Source: SB11 sp965222995 (lineage in GTDB: Bacteria > Bacteroidota > Bacteroidia > UBA8524). From it: a DNA stretch of 64,000 nucleotides. The stretch is from contig OZ244977.1 of assembly GCA_965222995.1 (NCBI GenBank), positions 186,001 through 250,000 of the forward strand, read 5' to 3'. Both the position numbers and the translations under genes were made by a program. Shown piece by piece: positions 45,636 to 55,000 of the stretch. The notes under the pieces were generated by a model that worked only from the letters and a program-made list of their open reading frames with translations, searched no databases and was not told where the DNA came from. Position 1 is the first letter of the stretch. Each line of letters opens with the position of its first letter.

Positions 45636-46070
45636 TTATTTTAACATTGGTTCATATATAGCAATAACTTTTGCATAATGTTCATCATACAAGTACCAAT
45701 TTTCTGTTTCTTTTTTTAAAATATAGTTAGTGCTATCAATATCATTGCGATTTAAGATATTATCAGTGATAAATGACGAATCAATTTTTTTAATACCACC
45801 GTAAGAGAGCCATGTACTTTCGTAAAGTGTGATTAGATAAGTAGAATCTCCTAGTTCTCCCCAAAAGCCGTCCATTCTATGATAGGCAAAGCATAAACAT
45901 AATGAACCTGCGGTACCATTCCTATTTAAAAAAAGGTTGGGGTCAAGCATATAACTGTTTTTATCAATTAAATTATGGATCTTCAAACTTAAGAACGAGG
46001 TATTAGTTTGCGTAACAACTTTTGGTGCAGAACAGCTTAAAAAAATGAAGTAAATTATAAATCGCCTCAT
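45636..46070 (-). CDS. Putative lipoprotein of unknown function
   Basis: 144 residues from ATG at 46070. A longer frame back to 46145 exists, but the ATG used here starts directly with a charged-hydrophobic leader MRRFIIYFIFLSCSAP, which reads as a lipoprotein signal with Cys at about residue 14. The mature part contains the GGIKKIDSSFI and TENWYLYDEHYAKVI segments and no known motif. It is likely anchored to a membrane. It is transcribed away from the RnfD-like gene, and CATCTTTG, one base off the -7 consensus, lies just upstream. Confidence 0.5.
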   Translation of the reverse strand: MRRFIIYFIFLSCSAPKVVTQTNTSFLSLKIHNLIDKNSYMLDPNLFLNRNGTAGSLCLCFAYHRMDGFWGELGDSTYLITLYESTWLSYGGIKKIDSSFITDNILNRNDIDSTNYILKKETENWYLYDEHYAKVIAIYEPMLK

Positions 46071-46076
46071 TATTAA

Positions 46077-46084
46077 CAAAGATG
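46077..46084 (-). promoter_or_regulatory. Candidate -7 element (CATCTTTG on the minus strand)
   Basis: The minus strand reads CATCTTTG six bases before the ATG of the lipoprotein gene, seven of eight positions matching TAnnTTTG counting the free positions. No -33 box is evident. Confidence 0.2.
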
Positions 46085-46185
46085 ATTTATCAGGTGTTTT
46101 AGTTGTTAATAGCTGAAAAAGGAATAAAAATAAAAAATTTTTCAAAAACCATTTACTTTTTCTATACCTCAGTGTATAAAGGGGT

Positions 46186-47061
46186 ATGATTGTACCTGTA
46201 AACCAAAAAAATAAGCCTTTAACTGTTATTCTTCAATACGTTGAAAAGCTAAAAGGTGAATTTACCGATGCACGATATCTTCAAATAACTTACCTATCAT
46301 GTTTTTTATGTTACGGTATTTATAAACTGCATTGGGAGGTTGTAGCACAAAATTTTCTAATTATTCTTTTTGTAGGGCTTAGTACGCAAATGGCAGGTAT
46401 TGCTCTAACAAAAAAACCAATATCATCATTAAAAAGTGCTTTAATAACCATACTGGGTATAACCATTTTGCTAAGGGCACAAGAACCTTATGTATATGCC
46501 TTAGCTGCTGCTGTGGCAATAGCATCAAAATTTCTTGTCAGGTTTAGAGGTAAGCATATTATTAACCCTGCAAATTTTGGTATTGTAGCAGCCATATTGC
46601 TAACGGGTGATGCTTGGATATCACCCGGGCAATGGGGTAATACGGCAGTATTACTGTTTATGATAGGTGCCGCAGGTATGATGGTATTATTAAAAGTGGG
46701 TCGGTTGGATTTGGCACTGCCTTTCTTGCTGGTTTTTGGTGGCTTAGAGTTTTTTAGAACTATAGTACTTTATGGTTGGCCTATGGATTTCTTTTGGCAC
46801 AAAATGCTAAATGGCTCCCTGATGCTATTTACTTTTTTTATGATAACCGACCCCAAAAGCACTCCCAACCACCAGAAGGGCAGGGTGATTTTTTCGGTTT
46901 CAGTGGCATTACTGGCTTTTGTTCTCGGCAACTTTCAGTATGTATATGTAGCACCTGTATGGGCATTATTCGTGCTTTCTCCTCTCACCATTTTTTTAGA
47001 CAATAAGTATAAGGCAAAACATTTCGATTGGAATACATCAATTATCAAACACAATAAATAA
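46186..47061 (+). CDS. RnfD/NqrB-like membrane protein (NQR2/RnfD/RnfE family)
   Basis: 291 residues, about ten membrane helices. It carries NPANFGIVAAILL followed by PGQWGNTA, and the later LNGSLMLFTFFMITDPKSTPN segment; both blocks are typical of the NqrB/RnfD family of ion-translocating redox subunits (PF03116). It is shorter than RnfD (about 350) and I do not see the usual flavinylation Ser/Gly-Ala-Thr signature. No other Rnf or Nqr subunit is nearby. The next gene, 7 bp downstream, encodes a DUF2330 secreted protein, so the two probably form a two-gene redox or sensory module of unknown function in the inner membrane. Confidence 0.75.
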   Translation: MIVPVNQKNKPLTVILQYVEKLKGEFTDARYLQITYLSCFLCYGIYKLHWEVVAQNFLIILFVGLSTQMAGIALTKKPISSLKSALITILGITILLRAQEPYVYALAAAVAIASKFLVRFRGKHIINPANFGIVAAILLTGDAWISPGQWGNTAVLLFMIGAAGMMVLLKVGRLDLALPFLLVFGGLEFFRTIVLYGWPMDFFWHKMLNGSLMLFTFFMITDPKSTPNHQKGRVIFSVSVALLAFVLGNFQYVYVAPVWALFVLSPLTIFLDNKYKAKHFDWNTSIIKHNK

Positions 47062-47068
47062 AGCAATT

Positions 47069-48565
47069 ATGAAAAACAGTATTAAAAAAACACTAGCCCT
47101 ATTGCTTGTGGTTTGCTTGGCAACCCAAAGCGGATGGGCATTTTGCGGTTTCTATGTGGCCAAAGCCGGTGCGGAGCTATTCAATAACAAATCGCAGGTA
47201 ATCTTAGTAAGAAATGGAAACAAAACCACCATTACCATGGCAAATGATTTTAAAGGCGATGTGAAAGATTTTGCAATGGTGGTTCCCGTGCCTGTAGTAT
47301 TGAAGCGCGACGACATAAAAGTGGTTAGTAACGAGTTATTTAATAAGCTGGATGCATACAGTGCACCACGTATTGTAGAGTATTATGATGAAAACCCTTG
47401 CGAAATAGAATATTCCATAAAATATGAGTCTATGGCTAATAAAGCAGTAGCTACTGAAGCTGCTGAGGATGCAATTGAAGTAGAAACAGATAAGTATCAG
47501 GTGAAAATTGAAGCCAAATACTCTGTTGAGGAGTATGACATACTAATATTATCGGCAAAGGAATCAAACGGATTGAAACGTTGGCTTACTGATAACAAGT
47601 ATAGTATTCCCAAAAAAGCAGAAGAAGTTTTAGACCCGTACATAAAAGCCGGATTGAAGTTTTTTGTGGTAAAAGTAAACCTTGAAAAGCAAAAGCTAAT
47701 GAATAATGGCTACCTGCGTCCTTTGCAAATAAAATTTGAGCACAAGCGTTTTATGCTACCCATCCGTTTAGGCATGGCTAATGCAAATGGAGAACAAGAT
47801 ATGCTGGTATATGCCTTTAGCAAAAAAGGCAGGATAGAAACGGCTAATTACCGTACGGTGAAAATACCCAGTAATAAAGATATACCCTTGTTTGTAGAAC
47901 GCAGGTTTGATAAGTTTTATAAAGCTGTTTTTGAAAAAAGTTATAAAACTGAGAGACGAAATGCTGTTTTTTTAGAGTATGCTTGGGATTTAAGCCCTAG
48001 AAACTACGTAAAATGTGACCCGTGTGTGGGTGAAGTACCTAATTATTCTGATTTATATACTGCGGGTGTAGATTGGCTAAATACAATGGGAAACTCTATT
48101 AACCAATATGCTAGTGTGTATTTTACCCGCCTCCATGTGAGGTATAGCAGAGATAAGTTTCCGCAGGATTTAATGTTGATGGAAACACATAATACAGAAA
48201 ATTTTCAGGGTAGGTATGTAATTCATCATCCTGCAAAGGGTAGTTTGGCATGTAGTGCAGGGCAAGATTATTTATACAATTTAAAAAACCGCCGTACAAG
48301 AGAAATACAAGAACTTTCTGCTCTTACAGGTTGGGACACTAAAAAATATGCTTATTACGTTGATGAGTATAGTGATTTGATTGAAAACGAAAAAAGCAAT
48401 AATACGGATAGAAAGCAAAACGTGGTTTTACCTGTGTATGATGCACCAAACAATGGGGGTAATGGGCAGCAATGGCAAATATTATTCTATATAAGCCTTA
48501 GCTTTTTTGTATTGCTTAGTGCTTTTCAAATGCGGCAGTTATGGCTGCGTAGTATAAAGAAATAG
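47069..48565 (+). CDS. DUF2330 domain protein, membrane-anchored
   Basis: 498 residues. A signal peptide (LALLLVVCLATQSGWA) is followed directly by FCGFYVAKAGAELFNNKSQV and VKDFAMVVPVPVVL, the landmarks of DUF2330 (PF10092). About 450 residues face the periplasm. It ends in a Gly/Asn-rich linker, a membrane helix (QILFYISLSFFVLLSAF) and a basic tail WLRSIKK. Cysteines occur in FCGFY, NPCEIEY and KCDPCVGEV; the last pair could bind a metal or form a disulphide. Function of DUF2330 is unknown. It is coupled to the RnfD-like gene upstream and closed by a strong terminator. Confidence 0.8.
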   Translation: MKNSIKKTLALLLVVCLATQSGWAFCGFYVAKAGAELFNNKSQVILVRNGNKTTITMANDFKGDVKDFAMVVPVPVVLKRDDIKVVSNELFNKLDAYSAPRIVEYYDENPCEIEYSIKYESMANKAVATEAAEDAIEVETDKYQVKIEAKYSVEEYDILILSAKESNGLKRWLTDNKYSIPKKAEEVLDPYIKAGLKFFVVKVNLEKQKLMNNGYLRPLQIKFEHKRFMLPIRLGMANANGEQDMLVYAFSKKGRIETANYRTVKIPSNKDIPLFVERRFDKFYKAVFEKSYKTERRNAVFLEYAWDLSPRNYVKCDPCVGEVPNYSDLYTAGVDWLNTMGNSINQYASVYFTRLHVRYSRDKFPQDLMLMETHNTENFQGRYVIHHPAKGSLACSAGQDYLYNLKNRRTREIQELSALTGWDTKKYAYYVDEYSDLIENEKSNNTDRKQNVVLPVYDAPNNGGNGQQWQILFYISLSFFVLLSAFQMRQLWLRSIKK

Positions 48566-48590
48566 ATGGTTGGTGTGGATTAGTAGGTTA

Positions 48591-48620
48591 CCGTCATGCG
48601 TTTTGCATGGCGGTTTTTTT
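48591..48620 (+). terminator. Rho-independent terminator after the DUF2330 gene
   Basis: CCGTCATGC (48591-48599) pairs with GCATGGCGG (48605-48613), nine pairs with one T-G wobble, a five-base loop, then seven T residues. It ends the RnfD-like/DUF2330 unit. Confidence 0.85.
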
Positions 48621-48725
48621 ATGGTATGAAAACAATTGAAACGTTTGATGGTTCACTTTGGTAGTTTTATCGATAAAAACCCTCTATTAGAATAATTTAA
48701 TAAAGTAAGGGGGTATAGCGTTATG

Positions 48726-48733
48726 TACTTTCG
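48726..48733 (+). promoter_or_regulatory. Candidate -7 element upstream of the TonB receptor (TACTTTCG)
   Basis: It matches TAnnTTTG except for one C, 17 bases before the ATG, in the AT-rich gap after a terminator, so a promoter is required here. No obvious -33 TTG at normal spacing. Confidence 0.3.
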
Positions 48734-48750
48734 CGCCTGATTTTAAAACT

Positions 48751-51129
48751 ATGAGAAGACTAACCGCTTTATTGTTATTTATGTGCCTTGCAGCAATGTT
48801 TGTTGGGGCGCAGTCTCGCTATACTATTAGTGGGACAATTAAGGATGCCTCCAACGGGGAGGAGCTAATTGGTGCTACTGTAAAAGTGCAGGGCACAAGT
48901 ATAGGAGCCGCTACTAATGTGTACGGCTTTTACTCACTTACCCTAGATAAAGGGAAATACAAAATTGTATTTAGTTATGTAGGCTACGACTCTAAAGTAA
49001 TTGAGGTTGACCTTACCCAAAACAAAACCCTTGGCATTGAACTGGCAGAAACAGTGCAAGAAGTGGGGGAGGTTATTGTTACCGGAGAAAAGGCAGACAA
49101 AAACATTAGTGAGAACAAAATGAGCGCTGTAACACTGGATATAAAAACAGTGAAAAAGGTACCTGTGTTACTGGGCGAGAATGATGTGATAAAAGTAGCA
49201 CAGTTACTACCCGGTGTACAGGCTGCAGGTGATGGAAATACGCTTACTATTGTGCGCGGGGGTAATATAGACCACAACCTTGTGTTGCTTGATGAGGCTG
49301 TAGTATATAATCCTTCACATGCCATTGGGTTCTTTTCGGTTTTTAATGGTGACGCAATAAAAGATTTTGAAATATACAAAGGGGGTATCCCTTCTCAGTT
49401 TGGTGGGCGATTGGCAAGTGTTATGGATGTGCGTATGAAGGAAGGGAATAAGAAAAAGTTTTCAGCCAGCGGAGGTATAGGCATTTTATCTTCAAGGCTT
49501 ACGCTTGAAGGTCCTATTAAAAAGGATACCGGTTCTTTTATTATATCTGCACGAAGAAGTTATTTCGATTTATTCTTTCCATTATCTCAAAATACGGAAG
49601 ATGCTAAAGCATTTTTTGGAGATTTGAATGTAAAAGCAAACTATAACCTTTCTGATAAAGACAGAGTTTTTCTATCGTTTTATACAGGTATAGACAGACT
49701 TGGATTTGGTGGTATTTTTGGTTTTGGATGGGGAAATACCACAGGTACAGCCCGCTGGAACAGGATAATAAACAGTAAAATGTTTATGAATACCAGTGTT
49801 ATAGTTAGCAGGTATAACTATAATTTAGAGTTTAATATTTCGCCAAACTTAAACCTTCGCCGTAACAATTATATTCAAGACTATGGTGTAAAATCAGACT
49901 GGACTTATTTCATCAGCCCGAAAAGTAAGCTGCGTTTTGGTTTGTTTAATGTATTTCACCAGTTTAGACCCGGTGAAACAGAGCCAATTACCTCATCTTC
50001 CATCATCCTGGGAGATTCATTGCCTAAAAAGCGTGCTTTTGAGCAAGCATATTATCTAAGCCATAAAGTAGATATTAATGATAAATTAAATATTGAGTAT
50101 GGGACACGTTTATCGGTATTTTCAAATGTTGGAGAAGGTAGAGAATTTACATACTCAAATGGTGCGCCCACATATATAGATCCTGCTAATCCTGGTGTAA
50201 GAATTTCATCGTTGCCTTTCATTCAAGATACGCTTAACTATTCATCAGGTGAGTTTTATAATACCTATGCAGGCATTGAACCTAGATTGAATATAGCTTA
50301 TCAAATTGATTCGGTAAGCTCTGTGAAAGGTTCATATAACCGTATGTATCAATACATGCATTTAGTACAAAATACTACGGCAAGCACGGGGCAGGAGTTT
50401 TGGATACCAAGCAATCCGCACATAAAACCGCAGTTTGCAGACCAAGTGGCTGTGGGGTATTTCCGTAACTTTTTAGACAATCAGTTGGAAGCATCTGCTG
50501 AAGTATACTACAAGCAAATGCAAAACACAGTGGAAGTAATTGATAATGCCGACCTTGATTTTACTGAGCCCATTGAAAGCCAGTTAGTGCAAGGACAAGG
50601 TAGAGCATACGGTATAGAGTTTTTATTACGTAAGCCTAAAGGCAGGTTAAATGGTTGGCTAAGCTATACACTGAGCCGCAGCCAACGAAGAGCTGATGGT
50701 ATTAATAATAATGAGTGGTACTCTTTCCGTTTCGATAGAAGACACTATGCAACAGCGGTAGTGGTGTATGATGCAAGCGACCGTGTGAGTATTGGAGCAA
50801 ACTTTGTTTATGCTTCTGGTGAGGCAGTAACAGTACCTATAGGGTTTTATGAAATTGACGGAAAATCTGTAGCACAATACAGCGACCGTAATAGTTTCAG
50901 AATGGCTGATTACCATCGTATGGATTTATCGTTGACCCTTTACAGAAAAAAGAGACCGGGTAAGCGATACAAGAACGAGAGTAATTGGGTGTTTTCTATA
51001 TATAATGTATACGCTAGAAAAAACTGGTTCTCGCTTGACTTTAGAGAAGATGAAGACGGAAACAGAAGCACATTCCGTACCTACTTATTCCGTATAGTTC
51101 CATCAGTTACTTACAACTTTAAATTTTAA
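48751..51129 (+). CDS. TonB-dependent receptor with carboxypeptidase-regulatory-like domain
   Basis: 792 residues. Signal peptide to AQ at residue 20. A CarboxypepD-reg-like beta domain comes first (about 22-105: ISGTIKDASNGEELIGATVKV, VYGFYSLTLDKGKYKI, FSYVGYDSK), then a plug domain (about 120-235, with VRGGNIDHNLVLLDEAVVYNP and FGGRLASVMDVRMKEG). The remainder is beta-barrel strands ending IVPSVTYNFKF, with the terminal aromatic residue expected for BAM recognition. The family moves large substrates across the outer membrane using TonB energy. It is followed 8 bp later by a DUF4249 lipoprotein, a standard pairing in Bacteroidota. Ligand unknown; the short barrel distinguishes it from SusC (about 1000 residues). 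Confidence 0.88.
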   Translation: MRRLTALLLFMCLAAMFVGAQSRYTISGTIKDASNGEELIGATVKVQGTSIGAATNVYGFYSLTLDKGKYKIVFSYVGYDSKVIEVDLTQNKTLGIELAETVQEVGEVIVTGEKADKNISENKMSAVTLDIKTVKKVPVLLGENDVIKVAQLLPGVQAAGDGNTLTIVRGGNIDHNLVLLDEAVVYNPSHAIGFFSVFNGDAIKDFEIYKGGIPSQFGGRLASVMDVRMKEGNKKKFSASGGIGILSSRLTLEGPIKKDTGSFIISARRSYFDLFFPLSQNTEDAKAFFGDLNVKANYNLSDKDRVFLSFYTGIDRLGFGGIFGFGWGNTTGTARWNRIINSKMFMNTSVIVSRYNYNLEFNISPNLNLRRNNYIQDYGVKSDWTYFISPKSKLRFGLFNVFHQFRPGETEPITSSSIILGDSLPKKRAFEQAYYLSHKVDINDKLNIEYGTRLSVFSNVGEGREFTYSNGAPTYIDPANPGVRISSLPFIQDTLNYSSGEFYNTYAGIEPRLNIAYQIDSVSSVKGSYNRMYQYMHLVQNTTASTGQEFWIPSNPHIKPQFADQVAVGYFRNFLDNQLEASAEVYYKQMQNTVEVIDNADLDFTEPIESQLVQGQGRAYGIEFLLRKPKGRLNGWLSYTLSRSQRRADGINNNEWYSFRFDRRHYATAVVVYDASDRVSIGANFVYASGEAVTVPIGFYEIDGKSVAQYSDRNSFRMADYHRMDLSLTLYRKKRPGKRYKNESNWVFSIYNVYARKNWFSLDFREDEDGNRSTFRTYLFRIVPSVTYNFKF

Positions 51130-51137
51130 ATAATACA

Positions 51138-51944
51138 ATGAAAAACCTTAAAAATAGTATATACGCACTAGCACTTATTGTATTGTTTAGTGCTTGCGAA
51201 GACAAAATTGATATAGACCTTTCTTTTGCCGGGCAAAAACCTGTAGTTGAGGGTAGGGTGAGCACGGAAACTGATAGCTCTTTTGTGAGGCTTAGTTATA
51301 CGGCTCCTTACAACTCAAATGCAAAAGCACCTATAATAACCAACGCAGTTGTAGAGGTAACAAAAGGTAACGACCCTGCTGTAACGTTTACCCATATTGG
51401 TGACGGTGTGTACAAGCCTACTCAGGGATATGCGGGAGAGAAAGACAATAATTATAAATTACGTATAGTAATTGATGGAAAAGAGTATACCTCAGAGTCG
51501 TATCTATACCCTATGTTTGATGTAGAAGATACTTTAGAGCAAAAGTTTGAGCCGGCTTCAGGCTTTTTAGATGAAGGATATTCTATTACCTATTACGCGG
51601 TATATAATCAAAAACCCATAAAATACTATTGGTTTGATTTTGGAAAGAATGACACCCTTGAAGATGCCGATATACTTTTTAATAATGAAGATATAGTATT
51701 TAACCAACGTTCACCTTTTGAATTGCCTTTTTTTAGAGCTCAAAAAGGAGATTCGGTAATGCTACTTTTCAGAAGTATAGATAGAAGCACAAATAACTAT
51801 ATTGAAGCTTTAAGTAATTTAAATAGTGGTGCTCCAGCAATATTTCAGGCACCTCCAGCTAACCCACCTACAAATATTCAAGGTGATGCTTTAGGTATTT
51901 TTTATGCTATGGATGTAGTACGTAGGTGGCGAATTATAGACTAA
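51138..51944 (+). CDS. DUF4249 lipoprotein
   Basis: 268 residues with a lipoprotein signal (ALALIVLFSACEDK, lipid-modified Cys after SA). The mature part starts VVEGRVSTETDSSFVRLSYT, then AVVEVTKGND and GDGVYKPTQGYAGEKDNNYKLRI, the beta-sandwich layout of DUF4249 (PF14054). It ends at DVVRRWRIID with a normal length. The partner of the TonB receptor upstream, it is thought to sit on the outer membrane and assist ligand capture. It is closed by a strong bidirectional terminator. Confidence 0.82.
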   Translation: MKNLKNSIYALALIVLFSACEDKIDIDLSFAGQKPVVEGRVSTETDSSFVRLSYTAPYNSNAKAPIITNAVVEVTKGNDPAVTFTHIGDGVYKPTQGYAGEKDNNYKLRIVIDGKEYTSESYLYPMFDVEDTLEQKFEPASGFLDEGYSITYYAVYNQKPIKYYWFDFGKNDTLEDADILFNNEDIVFNQRSPFELPFFRAQKGDSVMLLFRSIDRSTNNYIEALSNLNSGAPAIFQAPPANPPTNIQGDALGIFYAMDVVRRWRIID

Positions 51945-51964
51945 AGAAAACAGCCCTAAAATAT

Positions 51965-51995
51965 AAAAGCGACTCTGTAAAGAGTCGCTTTTTTT
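51965..51995. terminator. Bidirectional terminator between convergent genes
   Basis: AAAAGCGACTCT (51965-51976) pairs perfectly with AGAGTCGCTTTT (51981-51992) over twelve bases with a GTAA loop, flanked by A-rich and T-rich tracts on either side. It serves the DUF4249 gene on the plus strand and the 1,335-residue T9SS gene on the minus strand. Confidence 0.92.
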
Positions 51996-52020
51996 ATTTA
52001 ACAATTGAGTTTTTTGAAGA

Positions 52021-55000
52021 CTATCTAAACAAGGTTAATACACCTTTATAATTGTGGTAAAACCCGTATACATCACGTAATAAGTATACATAAGTATATT
52101 GCCCCTCAATACAATCTTTTCCTTTATAAGTACCGTCCCATCTTTTTAGCGGGCTGTCTGATTCAAATACTTTTTGCCCCCAGCGATTATATACCTTCAA
52201 GCTGTACTCCTGGTAATAAAGTGTTCCTTCACCGCCATAAGTTGGGTTTAAGGGGTCTTTGTTTGGTGTGAAGGCATTGGGTACATGGAAAAAGAAATCA
52301 GGGGCAACAAAAATAGATTTTGTTAGTGTATCAAAGCAGCCTTTAGCATTGCTTATAATTAATGTTACAGGTAGCGTAACTGTATCGTTATATTGAAACT
52401 GGGGGTTTTGTATAGTACTTAAATTACCCATACCCAAATCCCAATACCATTGGTTTGCATCAATTGATGAATCTATAAACCGTATAGTTGTATTTTTAGC
52501 ATCAAAATCTATTTTTTCAATCCCAAAGCGGGCTTGCGGTAAAGGTTTCACCTCAGCCTCGTTTACTTTAGTGGCTTTTGCTTCACAACCAAAGTTTGAT
52601 AAAACATTTAATGTAATGGTATAATTACCTGTATTTGCATAGGTATGTGTAGGGTTACTATCATTAGTTATAGTACCGTCTCCCAAGTTCCAGTTCCAGT
52701 TTGTTATAAAACCGGGCGAACTGGTACTTTTATTTTTAAACTCTGAAGGTTGGAATAAGCAAGTAGGGTCTACTGAGAAATTAGCAATAGGTGAGGGCAA
52801 TGTATAAACAGCCACTGTAGCAGTATCTGTGCAATTGTCATCAGTTGTTATTTGCAGTAATACATTAAATGTATCGGGGTTTACATAAAACTTACCCGGA
52901 GGGTTCTCACCAAAATCAATAGTACCATCTCCAAACTGCCATAAATACTCTTTAATGTTGCCGCCATTGGCAGTTGAGCCCGAAGCAGAGTAATTAAATA
53001 AATTTTCTTCTAAACATTGTGTATCATCATCTACTAAAGCTACAGCAACAGGAGTAGGATAAAACTGTATTACCCTTTGTGCAGAATCAATACAGCCTTT
53101 ATTAGAAATCAATTCTAAAATTACCGTTTTGTTGCCATCCGTTGCAAATACTTTGGGCAGGGGGTCTTTTACATTATCAGTTGTTCCGTCTCCAAAATCC
53201 CAATTATAAGTATCAATAGTACCCACAGGTATAAATGAGGGTGCTGCTGAAAATGTGAAACTGTGGTCTTTAAAACAACTTATTGTTTTGTCTACTGTAA
53301 ACGCTGCATTTGGCATAGGGTTTAGCAGTACACTTTTAGTTATAGAGTCTGTACACCCGTCGTTTGTAATAACCCTTAATTGTATATTATATGCACCGTA
53401 ATTGGTATAGCTTTTATTTAGCCCGCTATTACTTATAGGGCTTCCATCTCCAAAATTCCAAAGCCTGGTTTGCACAAACCCTTTTTCAGTAAATGTGGTA
53501 TCGGTAAAGTTAAACTTATTACCGTCTAAGCATTGTTCGGCATTATCAATTGAAAAGTCTACAAAGGGGTCGCCATGCACATATACATATTTTCTTGCAG
53601 TATCAAAACAACCTATACCCGTGCCTATCTTAAGCGATACCAAAAAAGAGTCAACACTACCGTAGTTTCTGTTAAACTCTAATGGCAAACCGGTTCGGTC
53701 GTCAACAGGCGAGCCGTCTCCATAAGTCCAGTGTCTTGAGTTTATAGTGTCGCTATCAGAAAAAGAAGTATCCTTAAACTCAAAATCATTTGCAGAGAGG
53801 CACTGGCTGGTATCATTTATAGTGAATCCTGCCTTGGGCTGCTCAAAAACTTTAACTGTAGTTATTGCTGTATCCCTACAATCTTGACTGGAAGTAACAA
53901 TTAAAGAAATATCATACTCACCGGGCTTGGTATACGATTTTGTAAACTGTTTCAAACTGGTTTTAAAACCATCGTCTAAGTCAAATGCCCATTTTTGTAG
54001 TCCGCCCTGTCCAAACTCAATAGTAGAACTGTCTCTTATAGCAAAAACGTTGTTATTGAAACATTGCTGTGTACTATCAACAAAAAACCTGGCTTCTGGA
54101 TGCTTTACAACTAAAACAATACGGGTTAACCTAGCTTTACAACCATCACCACTTTCTGTTGTCATGGTAGGGTAAAAAGCTCCGTTTTGGTTAAATTTAA
54201 CATTTACAATTTCACCGGTTTGCTTACCTCCGGGGCCAAAGTCCCATTTTGTTGAATTTGGCTTCACGCTGGGGACAGATGTGTTGGTAAACTTAAAATC
54301 ATTATCCATTAAACATTGTAAATTATCATTTACAATAAAGCGTGGGATAATAGAATCGTGATAAACAACCATAGTATCCCATGCTACGCAGCAGTTCCAT
54401 GATTTTTTCACCCAGTATTTGCCGGGTATATCGGCCTTGAAAGATTCTGTAGTAGCAATGGGAAATTTAGGGTTGGTTCCCATTTCTCCCTCGGGGTCTC
54501 CAATAGGGGCATTTAGTGTATCGTAGTACCAATCGTATGTAGCTCCGGGGTTATTTACGGATGAAGCAAAAAAGGTAATTAATCTGGGTTTTATACAAAG
54601 TGTTGTATCACCATCACCCAAATTTAATGTAGGAGCCTCTTTAATTCTGATAAGTTTAATTTTATCTATAGGACTTGAGTTAGCATTTGAGGCATAAACC
54701 CTGAGAGTGACTGTATAGCATCCCGGGGCAGTAAACTTATGTACAGGCTTTTCTCCCCAAGCCGTATCCTTCGAGCCTGACAATGGGTCTCCAAAAATCC
54801 AACGCATTGAGTCAATTTTCACCCCTCCTAAATCATTTTCCCATGCTTCTTGAAGAATCTCAAAATGAGTAGAGTCATCAGAGCAAAATTTCTTCTCTCT
54901 TAACGGCTTATAATTACTAAACCAACTTTGATTGAAGGTTGGAAAGAATAATCCCGATTGAGCATTAAGTTGTATTATATTTCTTTGTAAATCAGCATCA

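Noticed and set aside
46071..46145. 25-codon N-terminal extension of the lipoprotein gene
   Set aside because: The internal ATG at 46070 begins directly with a lipoprotein-type signal; the extension would bury that signal.
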